A stretch of 64,000 nucleotides of DNA from Agrobacterium tumefaciens (GTDB lineage Bacteria > Pseudomonadota > Alphaproteobacteria > Rhizobiales > Rhizobiaceae): positions 124,001 to 188,000 of the forward strand of contig NZ_JXQV01000001.1 of the NCBI RefSeq assembly GCF_000834635.1. The letters run 5' to 3'. Positions within the stretch are counted from its first letter, which is position 1; every line of letters starts with the position of its first letter. The notes below the pieces were generated by a model. That model worked only from the letters and a program-made list of their open reading frames with translations. It was not told the DNA's origin and ran no database searches. Positions 28,310-37,178 of this stretch are shown here, piece after piece. The translations under genes and the position numbers were made by a program.

Positions 28310-29332
28310 TCATCGGCGGTTGCGAAGCTGGTCGATCCAGACCGTACCCAGAATAACAAGGCCGATGATAATCTGCTGTGTGAAGGCCGAAACGCCATTC
28401 ATGTTGAGGCCGTTTCGCAAGATACCGATGACGAAAGCGCCAATGGCCGTGCCGGAAATGGTGCCAACGCCGCCAATCAGCGATGTGCCGCCGATGACCG
28501 CACTGGCAATGGCATCCAGCTCATACATCACGCCCTCATTCGGCTGCGCCGTCACAAGCCGCGACATCAGCACGCAGCCGGTCAGGCCAGCCAAGGTGCC
28601 AGATAGAACATAGGTGAAGTTGGTCACACGTGAAACATTGACGCCAGACAGCCGCGCCGCCTCGGCATTGGAGCCAACCGCGTAGATATGCCGCCCGAGA
28701 ACCGAACGGTTGAGCATGAAAGAGACCGCGATGGCGATGACGATCATCAGAATGACGGGGTAGGGGATGCCCGGAAAGACGACATTGGGAAAGCCGTCAT
28801 CGCCAATGGTGACGATGCGAAACAGTGCGCCATTGCCCAGCTCACCGAAGGATTCGCCAAGGCCGGAAACGGCGCGCGCACCAGTAATCTGCAACGCCAC
28901 ACCACGCGCAATCAGCATGGTGCCGAGCGTTGCGATAAAGGGCGGAAGCTTGAAGCGCGTGACGAGAATCCCGTTGATGAAACCACAGAGCGAACCCGTG
29001 AGAATACCGATCAGCATTCCAATCGGCACCGGCATGCCCAGTTCCTTCACAGCAAGAGCCGCCACAACGCCCGCCAGCGCCAGCACCGAACCCACAGAAA
29101 GATCGATACCGCCCGTGATGATGACGCAGGTGGCACCGATGCCCAGAAGCGCGATGGACGTGACCTGCAAGGCAATCGTCATGGCATTGTTGACCGTGAA
29201 GAAAGCATTGCTGGTCGCGGAAAACACGATGGTCAGCAGCACCAGACTGCCCAGAGCGGCAAACTTCTGAATGATGTCCTTCTGCCGGTCGCTGAAGGAA
29301 AAACGCTTGGGTGTTTCTGGACTAACCGACAT
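28310..29332 (-). CDS. sugar ABC transporter permease (RbsC family)
   Basis: Inner-membrane permease of the ribose/xylose-type ABC transporter family (BPD_transp_2), 340 aa with about 8-10 hydrophobic segments. Characteristic are IITGGIDLSVGSVLALAGVVAA, which is the near-invariant RbsC motif, and SAVIGGTSLIGGVGTISGTAIGAFVIGILRNGLNM. The start overlaps the end of the ATPase gene by 11 bp. A gap of about 80 bp with a small GCGG/CCGC inverted repeat precedes the binding-protein gene, a common place for differential expression of the binding protein. Confidence 0.92.
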   Translation of the reverse strand: MSVSPETPKRFSFSDRQKDIIQKFAALGSLVLLTIVFSATSNAFFTVNNAMTIALQVTSIALLGIGATCVIITGGIDLSVGSVLALAGVVAALAVKELGMPVPIGMLIGILTGSLCGFINGILVTRFKLPPFIATLGTMLIARGVALQITGARAVSGLGESFGELGNGALFRIVTIGDDGFPNVVFPGIPYPVILMIVIAIAVSFMLNRSVLGRHIYAVGSNAEAARLSGVNVSRVTNFTYVLSGTLAGLTGCVLMSRLVTAQPNEGVMYELDAIASAVIGGTSLIGGVGTISGTAIGAFVIGILRNGLNMNGVSAFTQQIIIGLVILGTVWIDQLRNRR

Positions 29333-30899
29333 GTTTGTCTCCGCTGCGATAGCCAGAGGCGTAGCGCATGATTTCTTCCTGATTGGTCTTGGCAGTGTCC
29401 AGAATCCCGGTCATCCTGCCTTCGTGGAACACGGCAATCCGGTCCGTCAGACCCAAGACTTCCGGCAATTCCGAACTGATGAGAATGACGCCGATACCGC
29501 GTGCCGCCAGCTCATCCATGATGGTGTAGATCGCGAATTTGGCACCGACATCGATGCCGCGTGTCGGCTCGTCGAAGAACAGAACCCGTGATTCGCGAAA
29601 CAGCCATTTGCCGATAATGATCTTCTGCTGGTTGCCACCAGACAAAAGCCGCACCGTCTGCTTGATGGAGGGCGTGCGAATGTTGAGGAGATCGACATAG
29701 CGCTTGGCGACGTCGTCATGGGCCTTGAAATCGATCAAGCCGAGCCGGTTGGAGACAGCCTCCATATTGGCCAGCGACGTGTTAGCCGCCACCGACATCT
29801 TGATCGCCAGACCATCGGTCTTGCGGTCTTCCGAGAGATAGGCGATGCCATTGGCAATCGCATCCTGCGGAGACTTGATCGTGAGGGTCTTACCCTCAAA
29901 ACTAATCGTGCCCGCGTCATAGTCGTCGGCACCAAAGATGGCGCGCGCCACTTCAGTGCGGCCGGCTCCCATCAGGCCCGCAAAGCCAAGGATTTCGCCG
30001 CGCCGAAGGTCGAAACTGATATCGTGAAACACGCCGGTCCGCGTCAGCCCTTTGACGGAGAAAATCACCTCATCGGTCGGCTTTGATGTTCGCTCCGGAA
30101 ACTTCTCTTCCAGCGAACGACCCACCATCCGCGTGACGATGTCATCCACCGTCACAGCACTGAAATCATCTGTCGAAATGTGCAGTCCGTCGCGCAGCAC
30201 CGTCACGCGATCAACGATTTCAGCCATCTCATCCAGACGGTGGGAAATATAGACGATCCCCACGCCAGACGCTTTCAGGTCGCGGATAACCTTGAACAGC
30301 AACCGCGTTTCCTGCTCGGTCAGCGAGGATGTCGGCTCGTCCATGATCAGCACTTCCGCATCCAGCGACAGCGCCTTGGCAATTTCCACCATCTGACACT
30401 GCGCAACGGACAATCCGCGCACCAGCTGATCCGGGTTGAGGTCCACACCCAGCCGGTCAAGACAGCGCTTGGCGTCGGCGCGCAGCTTCTTTCGATCAAC
30501 CAGAAATGCTTTTTTCGGCTCGCGGGCCAGATAGATATTTTCGGCGATGCTCAGATGCGGAACAAGGTTCAGCTCCTGGTGAATGATGGCAATGCCCGCT
30601 GCTTCCGATTCCAGAGGCGAAGAATATTGAACCTTCTGCCCCCGGTGCAAAATCGTGCCGCTGGTGGGCTGATAGACGCCGCTGACGATTTTCATCAGCG
30701 TCGATTTTCCCGCGCCATTTTCACCGCACACGGCATGCACTTCGCCAGAGCGAAGGTCGAAACGCACATCGCTCAGCGCTTTGACGCCGGGGAATTCCTT
30801 GCTGATATTGTCCAGCCGGAGCAGGATCTGGCCATGTCCGCGCGCAGCGTGACCAGCCAGATCGTCTCCCTGAACAGGCGATGCGCCCTGCGCCATCAT
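29322..30899 (-). CDS. sugar ABC transporter ATP-binding protein (RbsA family)
   Basis: Cytoplasmic ATPase with two fused ABC domains, 525 aa. Domain 1 has Walker A GENGAGKSTLM, an atypical signature LSVAQCQMVEIAKAL and Walker B VLIMDEPTSSL. Domain 2 has the degenerate P-loop GLMGAGRTEVARAIFG usual for RbsA, the signature LSGGNQQKIIIGKWL and Walker B VLFFDEPTRGIDVG. It is the first gene of the leftward operon, with the divergent regulator about 270 bp away. Its promoter and operators should lie in 30900-31170. Confidence 0.93.
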   Translation of the reverse strand: MMAQGASPVQGDDLAGHAARGHGQILLRLDNISKEFPGVKALSDVRFDLRSGEVHAVCGENGAGKSTLMKIVSGVYQPTSGTILHRGQKVQYSSPLESEAAGIAIIHQELNLVPHLSIAENIYLAREPKKAFLVDRKKLRADAKRCLDRLGVDLNPDQLVRGLSVAQCQMVEIAKALSLDAEVLIMDEPTSSLTEQETRLLFKVIRDLKASGVGIVYISHRLDEMAEIVDRVTVLRDGLHISTDDFSAVTVDDIVTRMVGRSLEEKFPERTSKPTDEVIFSVKGLTRTGVFHDISFDLRRGEILGFAGLMGAGRTEVARAIFGADDYDAGTISFEGKTLTIKSPQDAIANGIAYLSEDRKTDGLAIKMSVAANTSLANMEAVSNRLGLIDFKAHDDVAKRYVDLLNIRTPSIKQTVRLLSGGNQQKIIIGKWLFRESRVLFFDEPTRGIDVGAKFAIYTIMDELAARGIGVILISSELPEVLGLTDRIAVFHEGRMTGILDTAKTNQEEIMRYASGYRSGDKHVG

Positions 30900-30971
30900 G
30901 GTCCTCCCTTAGCACCCTAACTCCACCCAGGGCGCTGCAATCTGGCGAAATGGTTAGGCCGCATTTTATTT

Positions 30972-30984
30972 TTGGTCAAGCCAA
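30972..30984. promoter_or_regulatory. operator-like palindrome TTGGTCAAGCCAA (copy 1)
   Basis: Near-palindromic 13-mer with TTGG...CCAA arms, of the size and shape bound by FadR-subfamily GntR dimers, in the divergent gap between the transporter operon and the regulator. A weaker relative (ATGGTTAGGCCGC, 30950-30962) lies 22 bp to the left, about two helical turns. Assignment to the adjacent regulator is inference. Confidence 0.55.
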
Positions 30985-31153
30985 TTATAGAGATTGCTTG
31001 TTAGAAGCCGTGCATAGATCGCGTATCGCCACTAAAAAATCCTAATTAATTCATGTTTTTCAGCACAATAAACATTTCCTTGCCACCAGGAGGCGGAGGC
31101 AGTACGGTAAGGCCAAATCGGCAGAAATGTGCCAATTGCTCAGAAACATTATA

Positions 31154-31166
31154 TTGGTCAGGCCAA
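31154..31166. promoter_or_regulatory. operator-like palindrome TTGGTCAGGCCAA (copy 2)
   Basis: Differs from copy 1 by one base and ends 4 bp before the regulator ATG (31171), a position suited to autorepression. A weaker relative (ACGGTAAGGCCAA, 31104-31116) lies 50 bp upstream. The rest of the 271 bp gap is AT-rich and holds no gene that I can support. Confidence 0.55.
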
Positions 31167-31170
31167 AATC

Positions 31171-31842
31171 ATGGAGCCGCGTAGGCTTTATCAGCAGATA
31201 GCAGATCAGATCCGCGAATTGATCGACAGCGGCGAGTTCCAGCCGGGCTCACGCCTGCCGCCGGAGCGCGAACTGGCGCAGCGCCTTGGTGTGTCTCGAC
31301 CTTCTCTGCGCGAGGGGCTGATCGCGCTTGAGATCGATGGCAGCGTCGAGATCCGCATGGGTTCCGGTGTCTATGTATCGACCGAACCTGCGCAGCCGGT
31401 GACCAGAACCAAATCCCTAGGCGAGAGCCCAACCGAGCTGATGCAAGCCCGCGCCGCAATCGAGGGAACGACCATTGTGCTGGCAGCCAGCCGGGTGGAT
31501 GACGCCGCTCTGGAAACCCTGCGTTCCACCCTCCAAGCGATGCGCGCCGAGATAGATGCAGGGCGCAAGCCGCTGGATCAGGACCGTCAGTTTCATGTGC
31601 TGATTGCCGAACAGTCTGGCAATAGCGTGCTCGCCCGCCTCATCGCAGACCTGTTTGATGAGCGCCACAGCCCCATGTCGGCGCAGTTCCGGGTCAAATT
31701 CGAAGACAAGGACACCTGGACCTTCGCTCTGCAGGAGCACGAAGCCATTCTGGCGGCCCTTGAAGCAAAAGATCCACTCTTGGCGCAATCGGCCATGCAC
31801 AGCCATCTGGATAGCTCCAGACGCCGATGGGTTGAGAATTAA
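31171..31842 (+). CDS. GntR/FadR-family transcriptional regulator of the sugar-acid cluster
   Basis: 223 aa regulator. The N-terminal winged helix (about residues 5-70) has LYQQIADQIRELIDSGEFQPGSRLPPERELAQRLGVSRPSLREGLIALE, and the C-terminal part is a helical FCD ligand-binding domain. I took the ATG at 31171, which matches the family N terminus; a GTG at 31129 is in frame but would put an operator inside the coding region. It diverges from the transporter operon and is followed 34 bp later by the UxaA-family dehydratase. UxuR/ExuR/FadR-type members sense sugar acids or keto-deoxy acids, so a pathway intermediate is the likely effector. Confidence 0.88.
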   Translation: MEPRRLYQQIADQIRELIDSGEFQPGSRLPPERELAQRLGVSRPSLREGLIALEIDGSVEIRMGSGVYVSTEPAQPVTRTKSLGESPTELMQARAAIEGTTIVLAASRVDDAALETLRSTLQAMRAEIDAGRKPLDQDRQFHVLIAEQSGNSVLARLIADLFDERHSPMSAQFRVKFEDKDTWTFALQEHEAILAALEAKDPLLAQSAMHSHLDSSRRRWVEN

Positions 31843-31876
31843 AACTAAAAGCAGGTATTCTCGAGGAGGAGAACCC

Positions 31877-33409
31877 GTGACAGATAGCTCAGAAGCCACC
31901 ATTTTGCTCAACGCCCGTGACAATGTCGCGGTCGCCCGTCGCTCCATCCAGCCGGGAGGCGTCACAGGTCGCGGTGATCTCACCGCGCTTGAATTAATCG
32001 GGCGCGGCCACAAGGTGGCGCTAAGGACCATCAAAGCCGGGGAAGAGGTTCTCAAATACGGGCAGGTCATTGGCGTCGCCACGCAGGATATCGAACCCGG
32101 CCGTCTCGTCCATCTGCACAATCTCGCCGTCGTCGTTTCTGAACATACCCACCAGTTCAGCGTCGATATCGAGGAAAAGGGTATGCTGCCGCTGGACGAG
32201 CGTCGCACTTTCATGGGCTTTGACCGTGGGGCAGGCGGCGTCGGCACGCGCAACTATATCGGCGTCATCGCGTCAGTGAACTGTTCCGCCACCGTGTCCC
32301 GCTACATAGCCGACTATTTCAACCGCGATGGCGGGCTTGACGGCTTCGACAATATCGATGGTGTAGTGGCACTCACCCACAGCACCGGCTGCGCCATCAA
32401 CACCAAGTCTGAAGGTTACCGGCTGCTGATCCGTACGATCCAAGGCTATGCCCGCCATCCCAATTTCGGCGGTATCCTGTTGATTGGCCTCGGCTGTGAA
32501 ACCAACCAGATCGCGCCCATTCTGGAACATTACAAGATGGAAGAAGGCGAGCGTCTTCGCACCATGACCATCCAGCAACATGGCGGCACACGCAAAACCA
32601 TCGAAGCCGCCATCGCGCAGATCAAGGACATGTTGCCGATGGTCAATGCTGCGAAGCGCACCGAGCAGCCGCTCTCTGCCTTGAAGGTGGCACTGGAATG
32701 CGGCGGGTCCGATGGCTATTCCGGTATTTCCGCCAATCCGGCGCTGGGCTATGCCTCTGACCTCATCGTGCGCAATGGCGGCACGACTGTTCTTGCCGAA
32801 ACGCCTGAGATCTATGGCGCCGAACACCTGCTCACCCGCCGCGCCGTGACGCCTGCCGTCGCGGAAAAGCTGATGCAGCGCATTGAATGGTGGCGCGAAT
32901 ATACCGCCCGCAATGGCGACGAATTGAACAACAATCCCTCCCACGGCAACAAGCTGGGCGGACTGACAACGATCCTTGAGAAATCACTGGGAGCGGTGGC
33001 AAAAGGCGGCTCAATGCCGTTAAAAGCGGTCTATGAGTTTGCAGAAACCGTAACAGAACAGGGCTTTGTCTTCATGGACACACCCGGTTATGACCCCGTG
33101 GCCGTGACGGGTCAGGTTGCTGGCGGCTGCAATGTTATCTGTTTCACCACGGGCCGCGGCTCCGTGTCCGGCTTCAAGCCGTCTCCCTGCATCAAGATCG
33201 CCACCAACTCCGAAATGTATGAGCACATGAAGGAGGATATGGATATCAACTGCGGAGAGATCGTCACCGGCGGAGAAACCATCGAAGAATCCGGCAAACG
33301 AATCTTCGAGCACATCATTGCGGTGGCATCAGGCGATAAGACGGTTAGCGAGATCTACGACTATGGCGACAATGAATTCGTGCCTTGGCAGGTCGGGTCC
33401 GTCACCTAA
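31877..33409 (+). CDS. UxaA/GarD-family sugar-acid dehydratase (altronate dehydratase family)
   Basis: Single-chain two-domain dehydratase of 510 aa. An N-terminal SAF domain (about residues 15-100, LNARDNVAVARRSIQPGG) is followed by the large UxaA domain with FDRGAGGVGTRNYIGVIASVNCSATV, THSTGCAIN, LIGLGCETNQ, FMDTPGYDPVAVTGQVAGGCNVICFTTGRGS and SPCIKIATNS. Cys residues at C-S-A, G-C-A, G-C-E and G-C-N are candidate iron ligands. The start is GTG at 31877 with a near-perfect GAGGAGGAG ribosome site. Family substrates include D-altronate, galactarate and, in Campylobacter fucose clusters, fuconate. Here it is the second dehydratase of one cluster, so the substrate is open. A parS-like site lies 6 bp after the stop codon. 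Confidence 0.85.
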   Translation: MTDSSEATILLNARDNVAVARRSIQPGGVTGRGDLTALELIGRGHKVALRTIKAGEEVLKYGQVIGVATQDIEPGRLVHLHNLAVVVSEHTHQFSVDIEEKGMLPLDERRTFMGFDRGAGGVGTRNYIGVIASVNCSATVSRYIADYFNRDGGLDGFDNIDGVVALTHSTGCAINTKSEGYRLLIRTIQGYARHPNFGGILLIGLGCETNQIAPILEHYKMEEGERLRTMTIQQHGGTRKTIEAAIAQIKDMLPMVNAAKRTEQPLSALKVALECGGSDGYSGISANPALGYASDLIVRNGGTTVLAETPEIYGAEHLLTRRAVTPAVAEKLMQRIEWWREYTARNGDELNNNPSHGNKLGGLTTILEKSLGAVAKGGSMPLKAVYEFAETVTEQGFVFMDTPGYDPVAVTGQVAGGCNVICFTTGRGSVSGFKPSPCIKIATNSEMYEHMKEDMDINCGEIVTGGETIEESGKRIFEHIIAVASGDKTVSEIYDYGDNEFVPWQVGSVT

Positions 33410-33414
33410 AACAG

Positions 33415-33430
33415 TGTCTCACGTGAAACA
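33415..33430. promoter_or_regulatory. parS-like site 1 (TGTCTCACGTGAAACA)
   Basis: One mismatch (position 4) to the ParB palindrome TGTTTCACGTGAAACA. It is intergenic between the UxaA-family gene and purH, about 15.5 kb left of the proposed oriC. Confidence 0.75.
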
Positions 33431-33444
33431 TTCGTCTACGTGAA

Positions 33445-33479
33445 GGTTGGCGGGTCCTCTTAAAGCACCCGCCAAAACC
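33445..33479. terminator. intergenic hairpin between convergent genes
   Basis: GGTTGGCGGGT pairs with ACCCGCCAAAACC across an 11-base loop, between the convergent UxaA-family gene and purH. There is no clear T run on either strand, so termination is plausible but not certain. Confidence 0.4.
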
Positions 33480-33486
33480 ATTCTCA

Positions 33487-35103
33487 TCAATGCTTGAAGT
33501 GACGCATTCCCGTAAACACCATGGTCACGCCATGGGCATTGGCGGCATCGATCACGTCCTGATCGCGCATCGATCCACCCGGCTGGATAACCGCCGTCGC
33601 ACCAGCCGCAATCGCTGCCAGAAGACCATCCGCAAAGGGATAGAACGCTTCGGATGCAACTGCTGAACCCTTGGTCAGCGGCTCGGCAAGGCCCATGGCC
33701 TTGGCCGCATCTTCGGCCTTCTGCGCCGCAATACGGGCTGAATCGATACGGCTCATCTGGCCAGCACCAATACCTGCAGTCTGCCCGTCCTTGGCATAAA
33801 TGACCGCATTGGATTTCACGTGCTTGGCAATCTTGAAGGCAAACTTCATGTCCTCAAGCTCCTGCGGTGTCGGTGCGCGGTTGGTCACGACCTTGAGGTC
33901 GAGATCTTCAACCATGCCATTGTCACGGCTCTGAACCAGAAGACCGCCGGAAACCGTCTTTGCGGTGATGCCCGGCGCGCGGGCGTCCGGCAGACCACCG
34001 GCAGACAGAAGCCGCAAATTCGGCTTGCGGGCAACAATCAGGCGGGCCTCTTCGGTCACGTCAGGCGCGATGATGACTTCGGTGAAAAGCTGAATGATCT
34101 CCTCAGCCGTTTCCGCATCGAGCGTGCGGTTGAGCGCGATGACACCGCCAAAGGCCGAGACAGGATCACACGCCAGCGCCCGCTTATAGGCGTCCAGCAG
34201 GGTCGCACCCGTTGCCACGCCGCAAGGGTTGGCATGCTTGATGATGGCAACGGCAGGAGCAGATTCGGGAAGGAATTCCGCCACAAGCTCATAAGCTGCG
34301 TCGGTGTCATTGATGTTGTTGTAGGAAAGCTGCTTGCCCTGCAAAAGCTTCGCCGTGGCAACGCCCGGACGCTTGTCGCCTGTCAGGTAGAAACCGGCGC
34401 TCTGGTGCGGGTTTTCACCATAACGCATCTTTTCTTTCAGCACGCCGCCAATTGCGCGGTAATGCGGCGCTTCGATAGACAGCGCTTCGGCAAACCAGTT
34501 GGAAATTACGGCATCATAGGCAGCGGTGCGGGCATAGGCCTTGGCGGCAAAGCGCTGGCGAAGCGCGTAGCTCGTCTGGCCATCATCGGCCTGCAATGCT
34601 TCTAGCAGCTCTGGATAATCGCTTGGGTCGGTAATGACAGTCACATAGGCATGGTTCTTGGCCGATGCACGGATCATGGCCGGGCCACCAATGTCGATAT
34701 TCTCAACCGTCGTCGGATAATCGCCGCCCTTGGCGCGAACCTCTTCAAACGGATAGAGATTGATGATCGAGAGATCGATGGCTTCGATACCATGCAGCTT
34801 CATCGCGTCGACATGGTCCGCATCATCCCGGATCGCCAAAAGGCCGCCATGGACGTTGGGGTGCAGCGTCTTGACGCGACCATCCATGATTTCCGGAAAT
34901 TTCGTGATATCGGACACATCCGTCACCGGCAGACCCGCATCGGCGATCGCCTTGGATGTGCCACCCGTCGACAGAAGCTTCACGCCGAGTTTGACGAGAG
35001 CACCGGCAAGTTCGACAATATCTGTCTTGTCCGAGACCGACAGCAAGGCGGTGCGGATCTTGACCTTATCGGGTGCGGGAATCTTCTTGGAAACAACGGC
35101 CAT
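33487..35103 (-). CDS. purH: bifunctional AICAR formyltransferase / IMP cyclohydrolase
   Basis: Catalyses the last two steps of IMP synthesis, formylation of AICAR and ring closure, 538 aa. The N-terminal IMP cyclohydrolase domain has [30 protein letters not shown] and [16 protein letters not shown]. The transformylase part has [28 protein letters not shown] and the catalytic [11 protein letters not shown]. The C terminus [19 protein letters not shown] is complete. It is preceded on the same strand by the heparinase-fold gene, with 114 bp between them. Confidence 0.97.
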   Translation of the reverse strand: MAVVSKKIPAPDKVKIRTALLSVSDKTDIVELAGALVKLGVKLLSTGGTSKAIADAGLPVTDVSDITKFPEIMDGRVKTLHPNVHGGLLAIRDDADHVDAMKLHGIEAIDLSIINLYPFEEVRAKGGDYPTTVENIDIGGPAMIRASAKNHAYVTVITDPSDYPELLEALQADDGQTSYALRQRFAAKAYARTAAYDAVISNWFAEALSIEAPHYRAIGGVLKEKMRYGENPHQSAGFYLTGDKRPGVATAKLLQGKQLSYNNINDTDAAYELVAEFLPESAPAVAIIKHANPCGVATGATLLDAYKRALACDPVSAFGGVIALNRTLDAETAEEIIQLFTEVIIAPDVTEEARLIVARKPNLRLLSAGGLPDARAPGITAKTVSGGLLVQSRDNGMVEDLDLKVVTNRAPTPQELEDMKFAFKIAKHVKSNAVIYAKDGQTAGIGAGQMSRIDSARIAAQKAEDAAKAMGLAEPLTKGSAVASEAFYPFADGLLAAIAAGATAVIQPGGSMRDQDVIDAANAHGVTMVFTGMRHFKH

Positions 35104-35217
35104 CGGGCAACTCCGTACATGGTGGAGGAAAGGCCGGAAATCTCTCGTTCCGGCGGTTGCCGCCGCGTTAGCACAGCTTCGCCCATTAATAAACAGAACG
35201 CAGGCATAAGCGGAACA

Positions 35218-36957
35218 TCAACGCCGATTTTTCACCGATAAGCGATGCCACCGAGCCTTGGACGCCTGAAGCTTTCGCTCAATAAGCCACCGGATGTCTC
35301 TGGTGCCAGAAACCTCAAACCGGATTTCCAGCTGTTGCGAAGGCCGTATGCCGGACGCATCCGCCATGAAGACATCGTCAGAAATGGTGACAGGCTGGCC
35401 TGGTGCTGAAAACACCCAGCTTGTTCCGTCTGTGGCACGCATCAGCACTGTCTCATCATCCAGCCGTTCAAGCTCGATGGCCGGATGAATGTGGAAACGC
35501 GACACGGCCTCGACCAAAGCCAGCGGTTGTTTCTGGTCCTCATCTGCCAACCGAACCAGATCGCGCCCTTTGATCTTGTTGCCGAGAGCAGACAGGGAAA
35601 GCTCACGCTCATGAATGTAGCCGAACTCCCTCAGATACCCATCATGCGACGCCGTCAGCGTATCCGCTCCGTTCGGGTCTGTCTCGCGCTGAACCTTAAC
35701 CCCGCTGATGCCTGCCACCATGATAGGCCCCAGAAGGCGGGAGCGGGACAGACGCGAGGAGGACGTATCCTCAATCGTCAGTGTGGAATGGGCAGCGGTG
35801 GATCGGCTGGCCCGCCGGAAATCCATTGTGGCATAGGAAGGAAAGCCGGAATTGATGATGAACCGATTGCGGACCGAAGACATCTCAAAAGAAAGGCAGC
35901 CACAATGGGCACCCCGCGATAGCGCCATGGACAGCGGCGTACCCGTATCGACGATGATGACGGTGTCTTCCGCCTGAAGACGTTGATAGGCAATATCCGG
36001 CAAGGCCCGGGAAGGACGCCCGGAGGTTTCATCGTAGCGCAAAACAGAGGCAAGCTCATTGGCAAGCGTCGCCGTGGAGCCATTAAAGAGCGCCAGATCG
36101 CCATCCTGATGCCGAAAGAAGCGAAGTGCAGGAAACATGCGGTCTATGGCCGGCACAAGCCCGGGCGGCACGTCATGGCCCAGATTGATGTAGCTTTGCC
36201 GAAGCGGCAGCAGATCGAGCAGCAATTCCAGCATGATACGAGGGTTACGAGACACATGCCCACCGTCAGGCCGAACCTGCCGCTCCAGCTCGCGATCAAG
36301 CTTCATGCCGACATGCGCCATCCGTGCTGGCCGGTTGGGCAGAGCAATGGAGGCAATGGCGAGTGCAATGCGGATCTTCAGCCTGATTTCACCATCGGGC
36401 GCGTATTTTGCGATGAAGTTGAGATAGGCGACATGATAGCCGAGATTTCGAAGGAAGCGACGATAGAAGCCCGCATCGGCATTCTGAAGAATGACGGGGG
36501 AGTGAGACAGCCACGCAATCAACCGCTGCGCCGCTGTTTCAGGTGCCCATGCAACGCCCTTGATCTTGCGCCCGTGCTGGAACATCCAATCAGAAACCAA
36601 CATGCGCGCACGAATGCAGGCTTCCTCGGACTTCGCCACCCGGACATGCCGCAACCAGCTGAAAGCATGCAATCTTTCTTCAAAGGCAAGAGACGGCATT
36701 TCCATGGAAAAAGGCGACGCCCCGCCGGTATCGAGAATGCGCCCGCCGAGCGCGATGCGCCCCTGCACAAGTTCCTGCGCAACGTAAGGATCGGCCGCCC
36801 GCAAATCCGTCGGCGCCGCGACAAGGCCGCGAGGCGCGCGGTCTGCGAGCTTCAGGACCTTCAGACGCAGAACCGCAACCTCGATCATCACATGAGTTCT
36901 GAGGGTGCTTAAGAATAGACCTGCGGTACCGAAGCGACTGTTCAGGGATTTTACCAA
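35218..36957 (-). CDS. heparinase II/III family protein
   Basis: 579 aa protein with the architecture of bacterial heparinase II/III-like proteins: a helical N-terminal half (RLIAWLSHSPVILQNADAGFYRRFLRNLGYHVAYLN) and a beta-rich C-terminal half that begins near ALSRGAHCGCLSFEMSSVRNRFIINSGFPSY and has AAHSTLTIEDTSSSRL. The family comprises polysaccharide lyases, but many rhizobial members have no assigned substrate. No classical signal peptide is obvious. The start is uncertain: a TTG at 36957 has GGAGG 12 bases upstream, and an ATG at 36888 has none. The position between rsmB and purH is one I recall from rhizobial chromosomes, so this is probably a core gene, perhaps for envelope or capsule turnover. 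Confidence 0.75.
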   Translation of the reverse strand: MVKSLNSRFGTAGLFLSTLRTHVMIEVAVLRLKVLKLADRAPRGLVAAPTDLRAADPYVAQELVQGRIALGGRILDTGGASPFSMEMPSLAFEERLHAFSWLRHVRVAKSEEACIRARMLVSDWMFQHGRKIKGVAWAPETAAQRLIAWLSHSPVILQNADAGFYRRFLRNLGYHVAYLNFIAKYAPDGEIRLKIRIALAIASIALPNRPARMAHVGMKLDRELERQVRPDGGHVSRNPRIMLELLLDLLPLRQSYINLGHDVPPGLVPAIDRMFPALRFFRHQDGDLALFNGSTATLANELASVLRYDETSGRPSRALPDIAYQRLQAEDTVIIVDTGTPLSMALSRGAHCGCLSFEMSSVRNRFIINSGFPSYATMDFRRASRSTAAHSTLTIEDTSSSRLSRSRLLGPIMVAGISGVKVQRETDPNGADTLTASHDGYLREFGYIHERELSLSALGNKIKGRDLVRLADEDQKQPLALVEAVSRFHIHPAIELERLDDETVLMRATDGTSWVFSAPGQPVTISDDVFMADASGIRPSQQLEIRFEVSGTRDIRWLIERKLQASKARWHRLSVKNRR

Positions 36958-37178
36958 ACGTGTGTTTCCCCTCCGCGCGAAGATTTAAGTTGGCACGAAG
37001 ACCAAGGGGTTCTGTCCAGCATTGAAACAATCATTTAATCTTTCACGGAAAACTTCATATTCCGTTAACAAAATATACGCAGTCACGACAAGGCTCCAAC
37101 CCGGCCAGATCGCTAAGGGCGATATGGCAAGGGCCTCAAAGGAAGCGTCTTGTGTGGACTGTCGGGAGAATTAGGCTC

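Noticed and set aside
28622-28637. GGTCACACGTGAAACA inside the ABC permease gene, resembling parS
   Set aside because: Perfect right half but three mismatches on the left, wholly coding, and 20 kb from the proposed oriC; kept below the 0-2 mismatch cut.
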